From: Phaeoceros laevis
Lineage: Eukaryota > Anthocerotophyta > Anthocerotopsida > Notothyladales
Direction of reading: 5' to 3'
DNA: 50,698 nt
Assembly: GCA_049999765.1 (NCBI GenBank)
Contig: JBNGIQ010008715.1
Location: forward strand, 54,253-104,950
In this document: piece after piece, positions 10,699 through 20,585 of the stretch
Layout: each line of letters begins with the position of its first letter
Position numbering within the stretch: the stretch's first letter is position 1
Translations under genes and position numbers: made by a program
Notes under the pieces: generated by a model
Databases searched by the model: none
Told to the model about the DNA's origin: nothing
What the model saw: only the letters and a program-made list of their open reading frames with translations

Positions 10699-11626
10699 CC
10701 CTGCTTGCACATCCAACCTAGATTTACTGACATCCCACTTTGCCTGCAGGAAGGAGGAATACATTTAGGGAGTTTAAGGTGAGCACACTAATTACCTAAC
10801 TTCGGCCCCTCGTATCACTCTGTACACCATGAGACCAGGGTGCAGGGCAATGTATCATTGGCACGATAAGGCCGCTCTCTCTTTCTCGACTTTGGGTTCC
10901 TAGGAGTGACCTGCTGCTTTTTGCAGGAGTACTAGACTATCGCTCATTCAGACCATTGTTGAATTCTTAAAGAAGAAGAGAAGCACTTACTAATCCTGAT
11001 TGCAGAAAGAACCATACTGCTGGCAGGCTTGAATCAGGGGTTCAAACTGTACGGCATAAAGTGCCATAAACGGAAGGCCCTATAGTAACACTTTAGGTGC
11101 ATTCTCTAGGGACAAGGTACTCCTATTCATCCATTCATTTATAATCTCTAGGGACAAGATACTCCTATTCATCCATTCATTTATAATCTCTAGGGACAAG
11201 ATACTCCTGTTCATCCATTCATTTATAAACAAGTTTAAGATCTGTTTGCATAAATGGATGATCAAGCATATCATTACTCACAAAGCTTGCACTTACACTT
11301 AGTCTCTGATTCAAGCATATCTACTGCCGTGGCCCATCAAGCAAATATCATGGCACTCGACCTTTCAATAATTCCATAGTCAAAGCTAGGTAACCTACAT
11401 TGTGCTGCTTTCCGCCCGATAAATAAACTACCTTCTCCCTCCCTCACCCTGTTTTGCCCTTTTTCTTCTCTTAGCTTCCTCTTTGAGCTTAGCATTCCCT
11501 ACGAAAGCTTAGCGACGCTGCAACCTGTAAGGTTTAAGAAAACCCATCTTGCTGAGGAACCGTTCTGCCCAGCTGTTTAGCGTCTCGCTGCTTGCTTAAG
11601 CTACGTCCAAGTTGATGCAGAATTCT
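10699..11626. other. Intergenic with a 42-bp minisatellite
   Basis: No gene recognised between the 2OG oxygenase and the trihelix-aldolase gene. The stretch contains the minisatellite annotated at 11104-11227. The rest is unique DNA, including the 3' UTR of the fusion gene next to 11627. Confidence 0.5.
11104..11227. repeat. Minisatellite, 42-bp unit, three copies
   Basis: Three tandem copies (11104-11145, 11146-11187, 11188-11227) of a unit beginning CTCTAGGGACAAG, differing at single bases only. It opens a repetitive reading frame on the minus strand (about 64 codons) that is not considered a gene. Confidence 0.9.
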
Positions 11627-13360
11627 CTAATTTACATGGTTGTGTCGATGGCTGTCCACATTGCTGGTGGTGTTGTGAGCTACAAAATTGGTGCTGGTAG
11701 TGTTTTGAGAGCGTCCAAACTTGTTGGCCACGTCCGCGATGGCAGCATCCCTGAGCAGGCCAATGTCCACAGCCCCTGAAACCATGTGGTAATTGCGACT
11801 AAACAGAGTGGTGGACGTCAGTTCGGAAGTAGCCAAGACTGCGAGGTAAACAGGAGTTTTCCGGGTGCAGCCGAGGACTGCCTCCTCGGCCTTCCTCATG
11901 AACTCGTGAACCTGCGCGTGCCCCTGGTCCTGAAACAGCGCCCCCAGGCTGGCCTGCAGGCCCAGGGGAACGATCTGGATGCAATCCACCCCTTCCACAG
12001 CAGCAATCTCAGCTACGTTGCTGAGGGCGGCAACGGAGCTCACTTCGCAAATGATGAAGAGGTCGTTGGCGTCCGGGCGGGCGGTGCCGTAGAAGGAGGA
12101 GCGCACCAATGGCCGTGCGCTGTTGGCTCGGCATTCTTCCACCAGTCTCCTGGCGTCCTCGGCGGTCTCGATCCCCGAGAAGATGATTCCCGAAGGCCCC
12201 AGGTCTAGGGCTCTCCGCACATCGACGGATGCTTTGGATGGCAGCCTGAGGATGGAGGGGCAACCTGTGGAGGCCAGAGCGTGCAAGATGGGCAGAGTAT
12301 GCGCGTGGTCACACGGCCCGTACTCCAAATCCACCACAACGAAGTCATACCTAGCAAGACCGAGGATCTCAGCAACCATGGGGGAGAAGCTGGCGCAATA
12401 GGCGCCATACACGGGCGCTCTGGAGATCCTGCTCCTGATTGACTCCCTCACGGCAGGACACCAGCTTGCAGAACAGTTGCCGCACCCGGGCCCTCTTCCT
12501 CCCGCGCAAGCGCCTGCAGCCGCCGTGTTGTAGGAAGTGCTGCTGCCGGCCTGGGGTGGATGGGATGCATCCTCCGGAGAGACGGATCCGGATACCACGA
12601 CTTCCTTGCCTGTGCCGAAGGGGCCGGAAAGAGGTTCTCTGTGAAAGGAGGCAGGAAGGGGCTCCTGCACTGCCGCCCCAGGGGTAGCTGCCTCCGGTAG
12701 CAACGGGTCCAGGCAGGCGGTCCCGAGTCGCTCCATGGTGAGCTGCTGCACACTGGCCATGGCAGCATAATAGGGCCACCTGGAGCTGCCATCCGTGAGC
12801 AGCTTCTCCGAGAGGTAGCGCTTCCTCAATTTGTCGAACTTGGCACGGACCTCCTTCCAGCTCCTGGGAACCTTGCAATCGGCATGGCCGGCTAGCTGAG
12901 CCGCCAAATGCTCCCACTCCACTTGCTGCAGCAGGCCTTGGGAGGAGTCCGAGCCGCGCCGTACCAGGAGCAGACCTACATAACTGTGCACCAACTGATG
13001 CACCAACGAGGGCGTCCATTCCTCTCGCTCCACCTTGCAATCTTCCTTGCGCAGATCCAGCTCCCCGTGGAGCACCTTGAGGAACTGCGGATCACGTGCA
13101 AACTTCCAATCCGGGTAGGGAGCTACCACCTTTGCGTTGTTGGCCAGCGCCAGCACTGCCACCGGGGCTCCGTCCATCCTGGCCTTCTTGCGCTCCGGTT
13201 CCATGCTCACCGTGCCATCAAACTGGTAAGGGCAGCAGCAGCACGGCATTTCCTCAAAGGGCCCCTCAGGCTTGCACGCCTTACGAAGGCTCGGGCCGGG
13301 GGCCATGACCAGCAGCCAGAAACGACGGATGGAAAAACAGGTGAATGAAGAATCGTTCAC
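11627..13360 (-). CDS. Trihelix DNA-binding domain fused to HpcH/HpaI aldolase-like domain
   Basis: One uninterrupted frame of 577 codons. Residues about 113-206 look like a trihelix/Myb-SANT-like DNA-binding domain: W-x2-S-LVHQLVHSY, VEWEHLAAQL, PRSWKEVRAKFDKLRKRY, SRWPYY. A basic patch PERKKAR (about 55-61) may be a nuclear signal. A Ser/Gly/Pro-rich linker follows, then residues about 310-545 match the HpcH/HpaI (2-keto-3-deoxy sugar acid) aldolase fold: YDFVVVDLEYGP, SILRLP, DLGPSGIIFSGIETAEDA, EIAAVEGVDCIQI, MVSGAVDIGLLRDAA. Several active-site positions are changed. His after D-x-E is Tyr347. The Q-x-E motif carrying a metal-ligand Glu reads E439-V-S441. The ligand Asp in the GPADLS-like motif is Gly467. 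This suggests a non-catalytic aldolase domain. Starts at Met19 or Met53 are also possible. I do not know a described family with this architecture. Confidence 0.8.
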   Translation of the reverse strand: MNDSSFTCFSIRRFWLLVMAPGPSLRKACKPEGPFEEMPCCCCPYQFDGTVSMEPERKKARMDGAPVAVLALANNAKVVAPYPDWKFARDPQFLKVLHGELDLRKEDCKVEREEWTPSLVHQLVHSYVGLLLVRRGSDSSQGLLQQVEWEHLAAQLAGHADCKVPRSWKEVRAKFDKLRKRYLSEKLLTDGSSRWPYYAAMASVQQLTMERLGTACLDPLLPEAATPGAAVQEPLPASFHREPLSGPFGTGKEVVVSGSVSPEDASHPPQAGSSTSYNTAAAGACAGGRGPGCGNCSASWCPAVRESIRSRISRAPVYGAYCASFSPMVAEILGLARYDFVVVDLEYGPCDHAHTLPILHALASTGCPSILRLPSKASVDVRRALDLGPSGIIFSGIETAEDARRLVEECRANSARPLVRSSFYGTARPDANDLFIICEVSSVAALSNVAEIAAVEGVDCIQIVPLGLQASLGALFQDQGHAQVHEFMRKAEEAVLGCTRKTPVYLAVLATSELTSTTLFSRNYHMVSGAVDIGLLRDAAIADVANKFGRSQNTTSTNFVAHNTTSNVDSHRHNHVN

Positions 13361-13440
13361 ACATAGACGACAGAGTACATTGCACTTTATGGATAGAACC
13401 TAAAGTGTGTTGACTCCCGAGGTTCCAAAATTTTTCACAC

Positions 13441-13953
13441 TTATTCATCATTCTTGCGGCGAGATGCAGGTGTTTTTCGTGCTAGGCTGATGTCTGTCCA
13501 GCCCCTTGCAGCCGCTGAATGCGCTCTTGGTGGCTTGGGCTCTTCTGGAGCCGACGTCCGCAGGTTGATGCTCTGCAGCGATTTTTCTAGAAGGTTGTCC
13601 AGATACGAAGGAAAACCTCGAAAAGCCCCTTGACTTTCAGCAAGGAGCAGAATGTCAGGCAACAAGTACCAGGCACACATTGTTTTCCAGGACCGCAGAA
13701 TGTCAGCATGAACTACGGCCTTCCAGAAACGCCACAGAGGGTTTCCTGAACCAGAACCCATTCGAGGTCCTGCCAGATGGATTCCTGATGGTGCCTTCTT
13801 CACATGCCCAGGAAAACGTTTTGCGAAGCCTGTGCATAAAGCACAATCCAGACCTGTCCCTATCTCTACTCCGCACATTGCCATGACTAACCACGACCTG
13901 CAAATACTCCTCTCACAGAACTTGCCTTTATGCAGGCAGCCGGAGTCTGTCAA
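13441..13953 (-). CDS. Uncertain ORF, hypothetical protein
   Basis: An open frame of up to 170 codons between the trihelix-aldolase gene and the small membrane-protein gene, ending in a Lys/Arg-rich tail. No domain is recognised. Its central part (about 40 residues around HADILRSWKTMCAWYLLPDI) looks protein-like, and CAG acceptor-like sites precede it, so it could be a terminal exon. It may equally be the 3' UTR of the gene that stops at 14009. Start and reality are both unsure. Confidence 0.22.
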   Translation of the reverse strand: MTDSGCLHKGKFCERSICRSWLVMAMCGVEIGTGLDCALCTGFAKRFPGHVKKAPSGIHLAGPRMGSGSGNPLWRFWKAVVHADILRSWKTMCAWYLLPDILLLAESQGAFRGFPSYLDNLLEKSLQSINLRTSAPEEPKPPRAHSAAARGWTDISLARKTPASRRKNDE

Positions 13954-14008
13954 ATGATCTGGACTTGGTCAGCTCACCAAGACGTTCAATCCAAATGGCT
14001 ACAGAAAT

Positions 14009-14359
14009 CTAGTGTTTCTCTTCTTTGGGACTCGATTTCTGTGCAGCAGCTCCCGATTCCACCTCCTTTGGCTTGGCAATATCAGCCCTGCACAAGTGCA
14101 AGTAAAGCCCGCCTAGCTTACCAAAGTAGGCACCTTCCTGCAATGTCATGCCTGCACAAGGATGAGTTTGCACACGAGACAGGTGTTCAGGATGAGCGAA
14201 GACATACTTGGACGCAGCAGCTGATTCCTCCTCAAGCCACTGGCGGATATGGCGCAAATTGCGACGCAGCACGGTGCCGGACTGACGTACGTCCCCTCGC
14301 AACAGCGTGTAGGCAGCTCCCACCACCACCACCGTGATCAAAAAGTTGCTGAGCGCCAT
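14009..14359 (-). CDS. Small conserved plant single-pass membrane protein
   Basis: Two exons, 14208-14359 and 14009-14087, give 76 residues. The start is MALSNFLITVVVVGAAYTLL, a transmembrane segment at the very N-terminus. RQSGTVLRRNLRHIRQWLEE and SAAASK follow, and after the intron ADIAKPKEVES and a Lys/Glu-rich tail. The donor GTATGT and acceptor TGCAG fit, and the joined SAAASK-ADIAKPKEVES resembles a short uncharacterised protein that I recognise as conserved in plants. The function is unknown. Reading through the intron would add about 40 codons without family resemblance, so splicing is preferred. ATG 14359 is chosen over the in-frame 14461 because conservation starts there. Confidence 0.65.
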   Translation of the reverse strand: MALSNFLITVVVVGAAYTLLRGDVRQSGTVLRRNLRHIRQWLEEESAAASKYVFAHPEHLSRVQTHPCAGMTLQEGAYFGKLGGLYLHLCRADIAKPKEVESGAAAQKSSPKEEKH

Positions 14360-15712
14360 CACCAATTCACCTTGCCGGCTCACACCACTCAGGTTTACTT
14401 TAGGGAATGTAAAGGCCGGAGGTCGAGATTGTCCAATGTTCTTTATAGCTGCGCAGTGCATACGCCAGCTAAGCTTCGAGTCTTCGACCCTTCATATCCA
14501 CCCTTGGCGCAGTTCCTCCCTTCCAGGTTCCTTACATCTGCTAACTGTAAACCTAATCTGCGGCTACTATTACTATATGCGAGCTGCTAGCTCGGGGAGA
14601 GACAGCCGGCTATGGCCCAGCATGTATTCCTACAAACAGCAAGTCTGATTCGCTTTCAGCTGTTTTGTTTTCAGTGCTAGCCATTAGCTTGGATTTGCCT
14701 GACCCAGGAGATCAGAAATCCAAGCCAAGGATCCTTGCAGGCACTGATGAAGGCAAGGAAAGGAGTAGTCAATACTATCGTACATGTGCCAGCCGCTAGA
14801 GTATTGTGGTTTTAGTCTGAAGTCTGCAGACTATCACACGGTTTTTAGTCCTGCTGTATTGTGTGTAAAAAGTAGTTGATCGACTTTTTCAGCAGCCTGC
14901 TCGCAGGATCAGGCTCGACATGTGGTCCGTTTCTCTGTTTTTCTCGTACATGACAAGTTAACTGGTTGGAGGACAAACCGTACCTGGATGCTCTGTTGGC
15001 TATTCGGAAGAGTGCTTATGACTCCACTGCCCCTGCAGAGATCGAAAGCTTGCATACATGCTTCATTTCGTGTTTTCTATTCGAGATGGTCACAAACGAG
15101 ACCAAGCTCATCAATCTGTTCCTACGGTTCTACTTAGCAGACTGTCACAAACGAGTGAGCAACATCCCGTTGAAAATGCGACACCGAGAATTTGTACAGT
15201 ATGCTGCAACAGGCCGGCCGGCCGAAATATGAAAAACAGGGTGTCTTGGCCGTCGTGCTGATGTTACCAGGTGTTGAGTCTCGCTAGGGTGGCGCCGTGG
15301 CTGAGCATCGAGCTGTTGAGGCGCAGCTTCCTCCTGGGTCCCAAATCCTCCCTGGCAGCAGCCAGCATGAGTATCTACGGCCACTACCTACTTACCATTG
15401 CAGGTATTGTGGCCTTACCTAGATAAATCAACAGAAAGAGAAAAGCTAACACTAGCTGATGCTGCACCACATGGTAACCTGGACACCCAGCTGAACACTA
15501 CCACAAGCGACACTACACAACTTTCCATGGCAAGGTGAAGGGGACACAAGATCCCTGTCAATGCTGGGCAGAAACAAGACCTCGTGCTCGACTCATTCGC
15601 GTGATTTGTACTTGGCATTGGACAAGTTTTTCTAGGGCAAATAAAAAAAAGGAAAAAGGTGTTTCCTGTATGAATTGTCCACATACTTACAAAGTGTTGC
15701 GGTTACGCGGAC
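14360..15712. other. Intergenic, no gene recognised
   Basis: About 1.35 kb between the small membrane-protein gene and PIG-L. Overlapping open frames at 14922-15261 and 15145-15384 have no recognisable domain and no consistent splice structure. The upstream end should contain the promoter of the small gene. Confidence 0.45.
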
Positions 15713-17380
15713 TTAAACGCGTATCCTTTGAAGGGTATTGACGTAGGAGTATGAGGAGAACACCACAAAGAGGCGTCGAAACCTGCCCCCGCAACACCCG
15801 CTAGACATAAGCAGGCTGGCAGTTTAAAAATTGTTGCTGAGGCAAATGACATGATAAATTAGGCACGTAGTGCTTACCAAAGCCACTGACTCCTGTGCTT
15901 CCGCATGGCCTGAGTACTCACCCAGGTACTTGGGTTGACAAAAACATGGAGATTGTTTTTAGGATACCAATAACGCTCCAAGAAAGCTACCAAGACTTCA
16001 CAGGGCCCACCGAATTTGCGAAGACAGTTCTTACTCACCTGCGCCACACATTTCTGATAGTGTTTATGCCGTCAATCTGAAGGTGGGAATATGGTTGCCA
16101 GCAAGGGAGCCCTCATAATGCTTACCAGTTCCCATCCATCCACTGCAGGGTGCTCAGCAGAAGGCTGAGCAAGCCTTCTCACCCTGTCTTCCATGAGCAT
16201 TGCTCTGCACATCAAAACAGCAGCAGCATCATGAATCCTCCTGTGATTTGTGAGAGCAAGCAAGTCTTCAGGACAGAAGACAGAACCCCAAGTGCTGGAG
16301 CAAGGCAGGCAGTGAGAACGAAACACACCGTACACCATGCGAAACAGCGATGTGGTTGGGATGGCCAGACACACCATACCTATCGAATGTGAGTATCTGC
16401 AAAGCAGCACGTAGAAATGTAGTCTCCGACTTACCCAACCTTGCTGCCTAGAGATCCAACACAGAGGAAGAAGAGCTATTCTGATTTGCCGACACTGGGC
16501 AGGAGAAGCAAGCCATACATAGTTAATGTTGGTGTCTGCAACTTCTTCGCGAACAAGTTTTGCTACATCTTGTAGTTTCCAAAGCTGTTGAAACCCATCC
16601 TGTAGGGCCAAAAACAACACAAAAAGACAGTCACGTGTACAGCAAGCAGTGCTTGCAGAACGCAGGCGAATGTATTGGGGCTGCTAGACTACTAACCTGG
16701 AAATTTGAATCATTCAGAACTTTGACATTCTCTTCTGGCACCTGCTTCTTGCCTGTCAGCACATTGTAGGCCTGAAACCAACTGTTTTGCTTGAGAGTTG
16801 AACACACTGCGCTATGGCAGATTACCTCGAGCACGGCACACGCCGCCACCATTTCGCCTTTCCTGATCTCTCCCAGTCCATCAGCATTTCCTGCAACCCA
16901 AGGTTAGGTCTTCACCCTACGTGCACAACCTCATGTGGCAGCATACAAGGGTAGAGCGCGTATCAAGTACCAGTAGACAAGCAAAGGACGCGGACATTGT
17001 AGATGTTCAGAGCAGCCAGAGATTGCAAAGTCGGTCCAAAGAACCTACAACACCAAAGACGCTGGGTCGGTGTCTCCACATCAACAGTCCATAAGATACG
17101 TACACCTAGTTAAACTTGAAAACATACATGGATTCGTCATCTGGATGGGCCACCACCAGCAGAACATTCTTCTTCGCCCCAATTCCTGCCAGTAACATCA
17201 CCGCCTCAACAGGAATCTCCGCTGAGAGCTTATGGAGATGCTACACGGTTTGGATAGAAGGCAATACTCACTTGTAGATGACGGGAGGGGGCGCCGCAGA
17301 CAGCGTGGAAAGAGCAGGAACAGAATACCACAAGACACCCAAGTGACCGCAAGAGCAACCAGCAAGTCCGTCGCGGCCAT
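15713..17380 (-). CDS. PIGL: PIG-L / GPI12, GlcNAc-PI de-N-acetylase
   Basis: Ten exons rebuilt by phase and conservation: 17272-17380, 17128-17221, 16971-17044, 16826-16890, 16697-16771, 16519-16599, 16329-16396, 16126-16204, 15878-16038 and 15713-15782, about 291 residues. An N-terminal hydrophobic anchor (MAATDLLVALAVTWVSCGIL) is typical of the ER-bound enzyme. The zinc/catalytic motif AHPDDES is followed by MFFGPTL, then LCLSTGNADGLGEIRKGE. The second His motif reads LTFDRYGVSGHPNH. The C-terminus ends QAMRKHRSQWLWFRRLF and SYVNTLQRI. The enzyme removes the acetyl group from GlcNAc-phosphatidylinositol, step two of GPI-anchor synthesis. Key residues look intact, so the gene should be functional. 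The region 16126-16204 is the least certain exon, because a shorter two-exon reading is possible. Confidence 0.9.
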
Positions 17381-19165
17381 GGTCTCTGGAGAGCCCTTGC
17401 AGACGCCGAAGAGAAACTTTTACTACAAAAATCCCGACATCTTTAACTGAGGTTGGATGCCAACAGGAACAAGGCACTCAATTCTTGGCAATGGAGTACC
17501 GCACTTCCGAGCCTGGACGAGCGGTGCTAAACCAACCATCAGTGCTAACACTTGCACACTTGCACAGGTGCGCTACGCTCATACCGGTCCAACACTCTCG
17601 TCGTTCCTAGAGGCACCCTGCGGCCTTCGCGAAGTATTGTTTTTGGCAGCCGGAGTGGATACCGTAGTGCAAGCAGTGCAGCGCGAATCACCCCAGCTGA
17701 GGCCAGGGCAAGCATTAAGCTCAAGCTGAAATTTGCAGAGCCTGGGAAGATATTGTGGCAAGAGCAACTACAGGACTACCTGGAGCAATGCTGGATGCTG
17801 TTGCCTTCCAGCTGTACTACAGTTGGCGACGTCTCCCTTCGTCAGTCGGTGGTTCGACTTGTGTGCCTACCTCCCCCAATGGTATCTCACTTGCGATAGA
17901 AGGATTTTCTCTCAGTCAGCTGCTCCACTTTAAGATTCCGATTTGGTTCATGTTAGGCCACTAAAGGTTTCAGGAAAGGTAGAGCGTGCAGACAGCTCGC
18001 AGGATAATCACCATCTCCATGTAGAGAACACTCGATATGGGGGCGAATTGCCACGTGAGATCAAAGCCTATAGGAGCGAGGTCGAAGCTGGAACGCTGGC
18101 ATGCAATGGTAAGGACTTGCGTTGGCATTTTATGTTTTTCATTTTTAGATCTGAAGTCGTGGAAAGGATGGCAGCAATTCATTCTGAGGTCTAAGGGAAG
18201 GTCAAGTTTTCTCAGACCACTTGCGCCGCTTCTGCTTGGCCTCAGCTGCAACTCTGCATAGTTGGAAATAACATTGCCTCTGGAAAATTTGGGTTATCAG
18301 CTAGCTACGACTACTGTGAGGAGCATGATTGACCGGCCCATTGTAGGAGCTAACTTCAGCTGGGTTGTACATAAAACTGCTAGCACTGGGGCATGTCGCT
18401 CCTCTGGGGCTTGAGTCACCCATTTTTTCTGTTATGTCCTCAGTGCTGTGCTTGGTGCTGGTTTCTATTGCTTGTGCTGCCCTACATCTCTACCCTTCTT
18501 ATATGGTGGACCTGACATGGCAGTGGTGCTCCCGTATTGAGACTGAACACTTCGCGTCCACGTTGTTCTCCCATATCTGGTCTGCGGGAAGCTCTCTGAG
18601 ACTCTTAAATGGAAATAATCCACCGATTCTGCAAGTTCCTACAGTGCTATTGGGCTCTCTATAATACATGATAATAAACTCTCGCGATTGGTTGCAATTT
18701 GATGCCACAAGGAAATGGATATGACAGAAGTATCTCATATGGGGAGGTTTTGTTTGTTCCGCAAGTGGTATAGAGAGTAGCCTGAACATGCAAGAACTGC
18801 AAGACGGCAATCTGGTAAATCTCTCTCATAGTTGGGAATCTAGAAGGCGCTGCAGAAGGGCAAGAATGTTCCGCAGAGAAGGTCAATGGGATCCCACGTT
18901 TCACTTTCCTGGCCAGAAGTGCCCAGATGGGCAGTTGTCCTTCCTTGAAGTGAATTGTCTTGGAGATGATATGTCACAAGCAGATGAGAAACAACAGGGG
19001 TGGACCAGCAATTGTCTGAGCGCTTACTATGTTGTACGAGATTTGTTTCCTCCATCACCAAGGGTATCAACTGTTCGTGTTCGGGTGATGCCAATACCAG
19101 GTTTGCTACATATAACTGCGATCTGGGGGGATGACCGAATATTGCCTCATTGTTAGTTTGCAGGG
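17381..19165. other. Intergenic, no gene recognised
   Basis: Nearly 1.8 kb. Several open frames (17457-17729, 17552-17899, 18365-18664, 18788-19156 on plus; 18499-18810 on minus) show no recognisable domain or splicing pattern. The PIG-L promoter should lie just above 17380. Confidence 0.4.
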
Positions 19166-19983
19166 TCAGCAGTGCTTGCCACCTGAACTCATTACTGGCG
19201 AAGCAATTCCATACTTGGGGCTCTGCCGACTTAGCAACGCGGCATCCTCCCAACTGTAAGGCAACCGCTTCACCCAATACCTCCACATCCAAGACATCCT
19301 CCACACCAGAAGCTTCAAAATGGTGAACGGCAGAATTACCACCTGGATACCAAGTAGTCCCCACAAAACTGGCTTCTGTGCTCCTTGGATCTGCAAGTCA
19401 AGCTCCTTGCTAAAGTCCTCCAGCTCCCCCTTGCTGCTCTTGACCTTGGAGGCTTTTTTCCTGTTGCCACTCCCCCCGCTGCGCTCCAGCTCAAGTGCCT
19501 TGAGCTTGTTCTTGTATGCCGGCGTTTGTTTCACCATGTCCACCATCTGCCGGTACCGAGTCCACTGATTAAGGTACTGGAATGCTGACAGCACCAGGAG
19601 CAATCCCAGCAACACTGACAGGGGATCGGCCTGCGGCCCGTAGTAGGCCTGGTAGTAGCGGGCCGTGTTCCACAAGAAATATTCGGGATGCTCCAGAGCG
19701 TAGTCATAGTCCTCCCGCCGGGACTCATCTCCCAAGATCTCGTACGCATTGCTGACTTGAGGAAAGTGGCAGTGGCTTCCGGATCGGGATTCTTGTCCGG
19801 ATGGTACTTCAAAGAGAGCTTTTTGTAGGCCTGTTTCATCTCCTGCGGAGTCGCTGCCTGCGTCAAGCCCAACAGATCTTAGCAGTTGTCGTCATCGCAG
19901 TAGATGGCTTGCACTCCCGATGGAAGGATTGTCAGTCCCAGAAGGAAGAGCGTCAGCACCAGCTGGCCACTCAACGTAGCCAT
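19166..19983 (-). pseudogene. Broken intronless copy of a DNAJC25/DnaJ50-type membrane J-protein
   Basis: Reading from ATG 19983, a signal-like N-terminus runs into the J-domain ([18 protein letters not shown], with the HPD motif). A membrane-protein region follows ([77 protein letters not shown]) that matches plant DnaJ50/DNAJC25 proteins of the ER. Codon 35 is a TAA stop (19879-19881) where homologues have Tyr. One base is missing near 19755 (after TATFLK), shifting the frame. The C-terminus appears frameshifted again near 19235. No introns are present. This fits a decayed processed copy. Sequencing error is the alternative, but two or three errors in 800 bp would be needed. Confidence 0.72.
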
Positions 19984-20051
19984 TTGATGCAGGGCTCTAA
20001 CAAGGTAACTAGGACTTGAACTGGAAGTTGCTACTGGTGAGGGAACTCCCA

Positions 20052-20320
20052 TGTTAGTTGCTAAGTTAAGTTCTTAGATTCCTTCTAGAGGATTAGGCCA
20101 GGTATATAAAGGACTTTGTCTCTGAGGAGGACAGTGAATCAGTCTGTAAGATTGTAAGTGTCTCTCTCATTCTGATATTCCGGTACTCACAAGGAGCTGG
20201 TCGCGGAAGCCATAGCTCATGTGCGTGAGGCTTGTATCTTGCTCAGTCAATAAAGAGCAGCGCGTGGGCGAGTCTACCTAGTAGGAGGGCCATTGGGAGG
20301 CCTAATGCTGTGTCACTGCT
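20052..20320 (+). mobile_element. Possible solo-LTR fragment
   Basis: Starts TGTTAG, has a TATA box (GGTATATAAAGG, about 20100), a later AATAAAG signal (about 20249) and ends near TGTCA. This layout resembles a Copia-type LTR. No target-site duplication, primer-binding site or partner LTR was found, so the call is tentative. It may instead be promoter sequence of the downstream gene. Confidence 0.28.
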
Positions 20321-20353
20321 CTCGCTGACTGATGAGAATCTTGGGGAAGTCTG

Positions 20354-20383
20354 GCGCCAAGATTCTAATCAGAATCTTGGCGC
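20354..20383. repeat. Perfect 13-bp inverted repeat (hairpin)
   Basis: GCGCCAAGATTCT at 20354-20366 and its exact complement AGAATCTTGGCGC at 20371-20383 are separated by AATC. A further related GAATCTTGG stands at about 20336. The hairpin lies about 200 bp upstream of the DUF3669 gene start. Confidence 0.9.
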
Positions 20384-20585
20384 TCATCTTTGATCTGGCT
20401 AATTGCTACACCACTTGGGGGGCCCTGATTGGGCCCAAACTTGGGTGAGTGGGAAATCTACCGGCTGGCGTGTATCTAGCCTTCAGGTTTTGGAACCAGA
20501 ACCAGCCTACCAGTTCGGCAAATTCTCATTGCAGGCGGTCCAACATACTTCTATTTCAGGCTTTCCTGAAAGCAGAGCAACCAAC

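Noticed and set aside
11104-11227. CRISPR-like repeat array
   Set aside because: Direct tandem copies without spacers in a eukaryotic context: a minisatellite.
12369-13040. 223-codon minus frame inside the trihelix-aldolase gene
   Set aside because: Out-of-frame shadow; the other frame holds both recognisable domains.
14922-15261. Three overlapping plus frames
   Set aside because: Short, mutually overlapping, no family resemblance and no splice pattern.
15910-15921. A 12-nt intron in PIG-L between STW and AMRKH
   Set aside because: Too short for splicing; the frame reads through as STWVSTQAMRKH.
16142-16183. Two micro-exons (20 and 17 nt) in PIG-L
   Set aside because: A single in-frame exon 16126-16204 explains the same region more simply.
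18365-19156. Plus frames 18365-18664 and 18788-19156
   Set aside because: No domains; the second is close to the DnaJ pseudogene end but unrelated to it.
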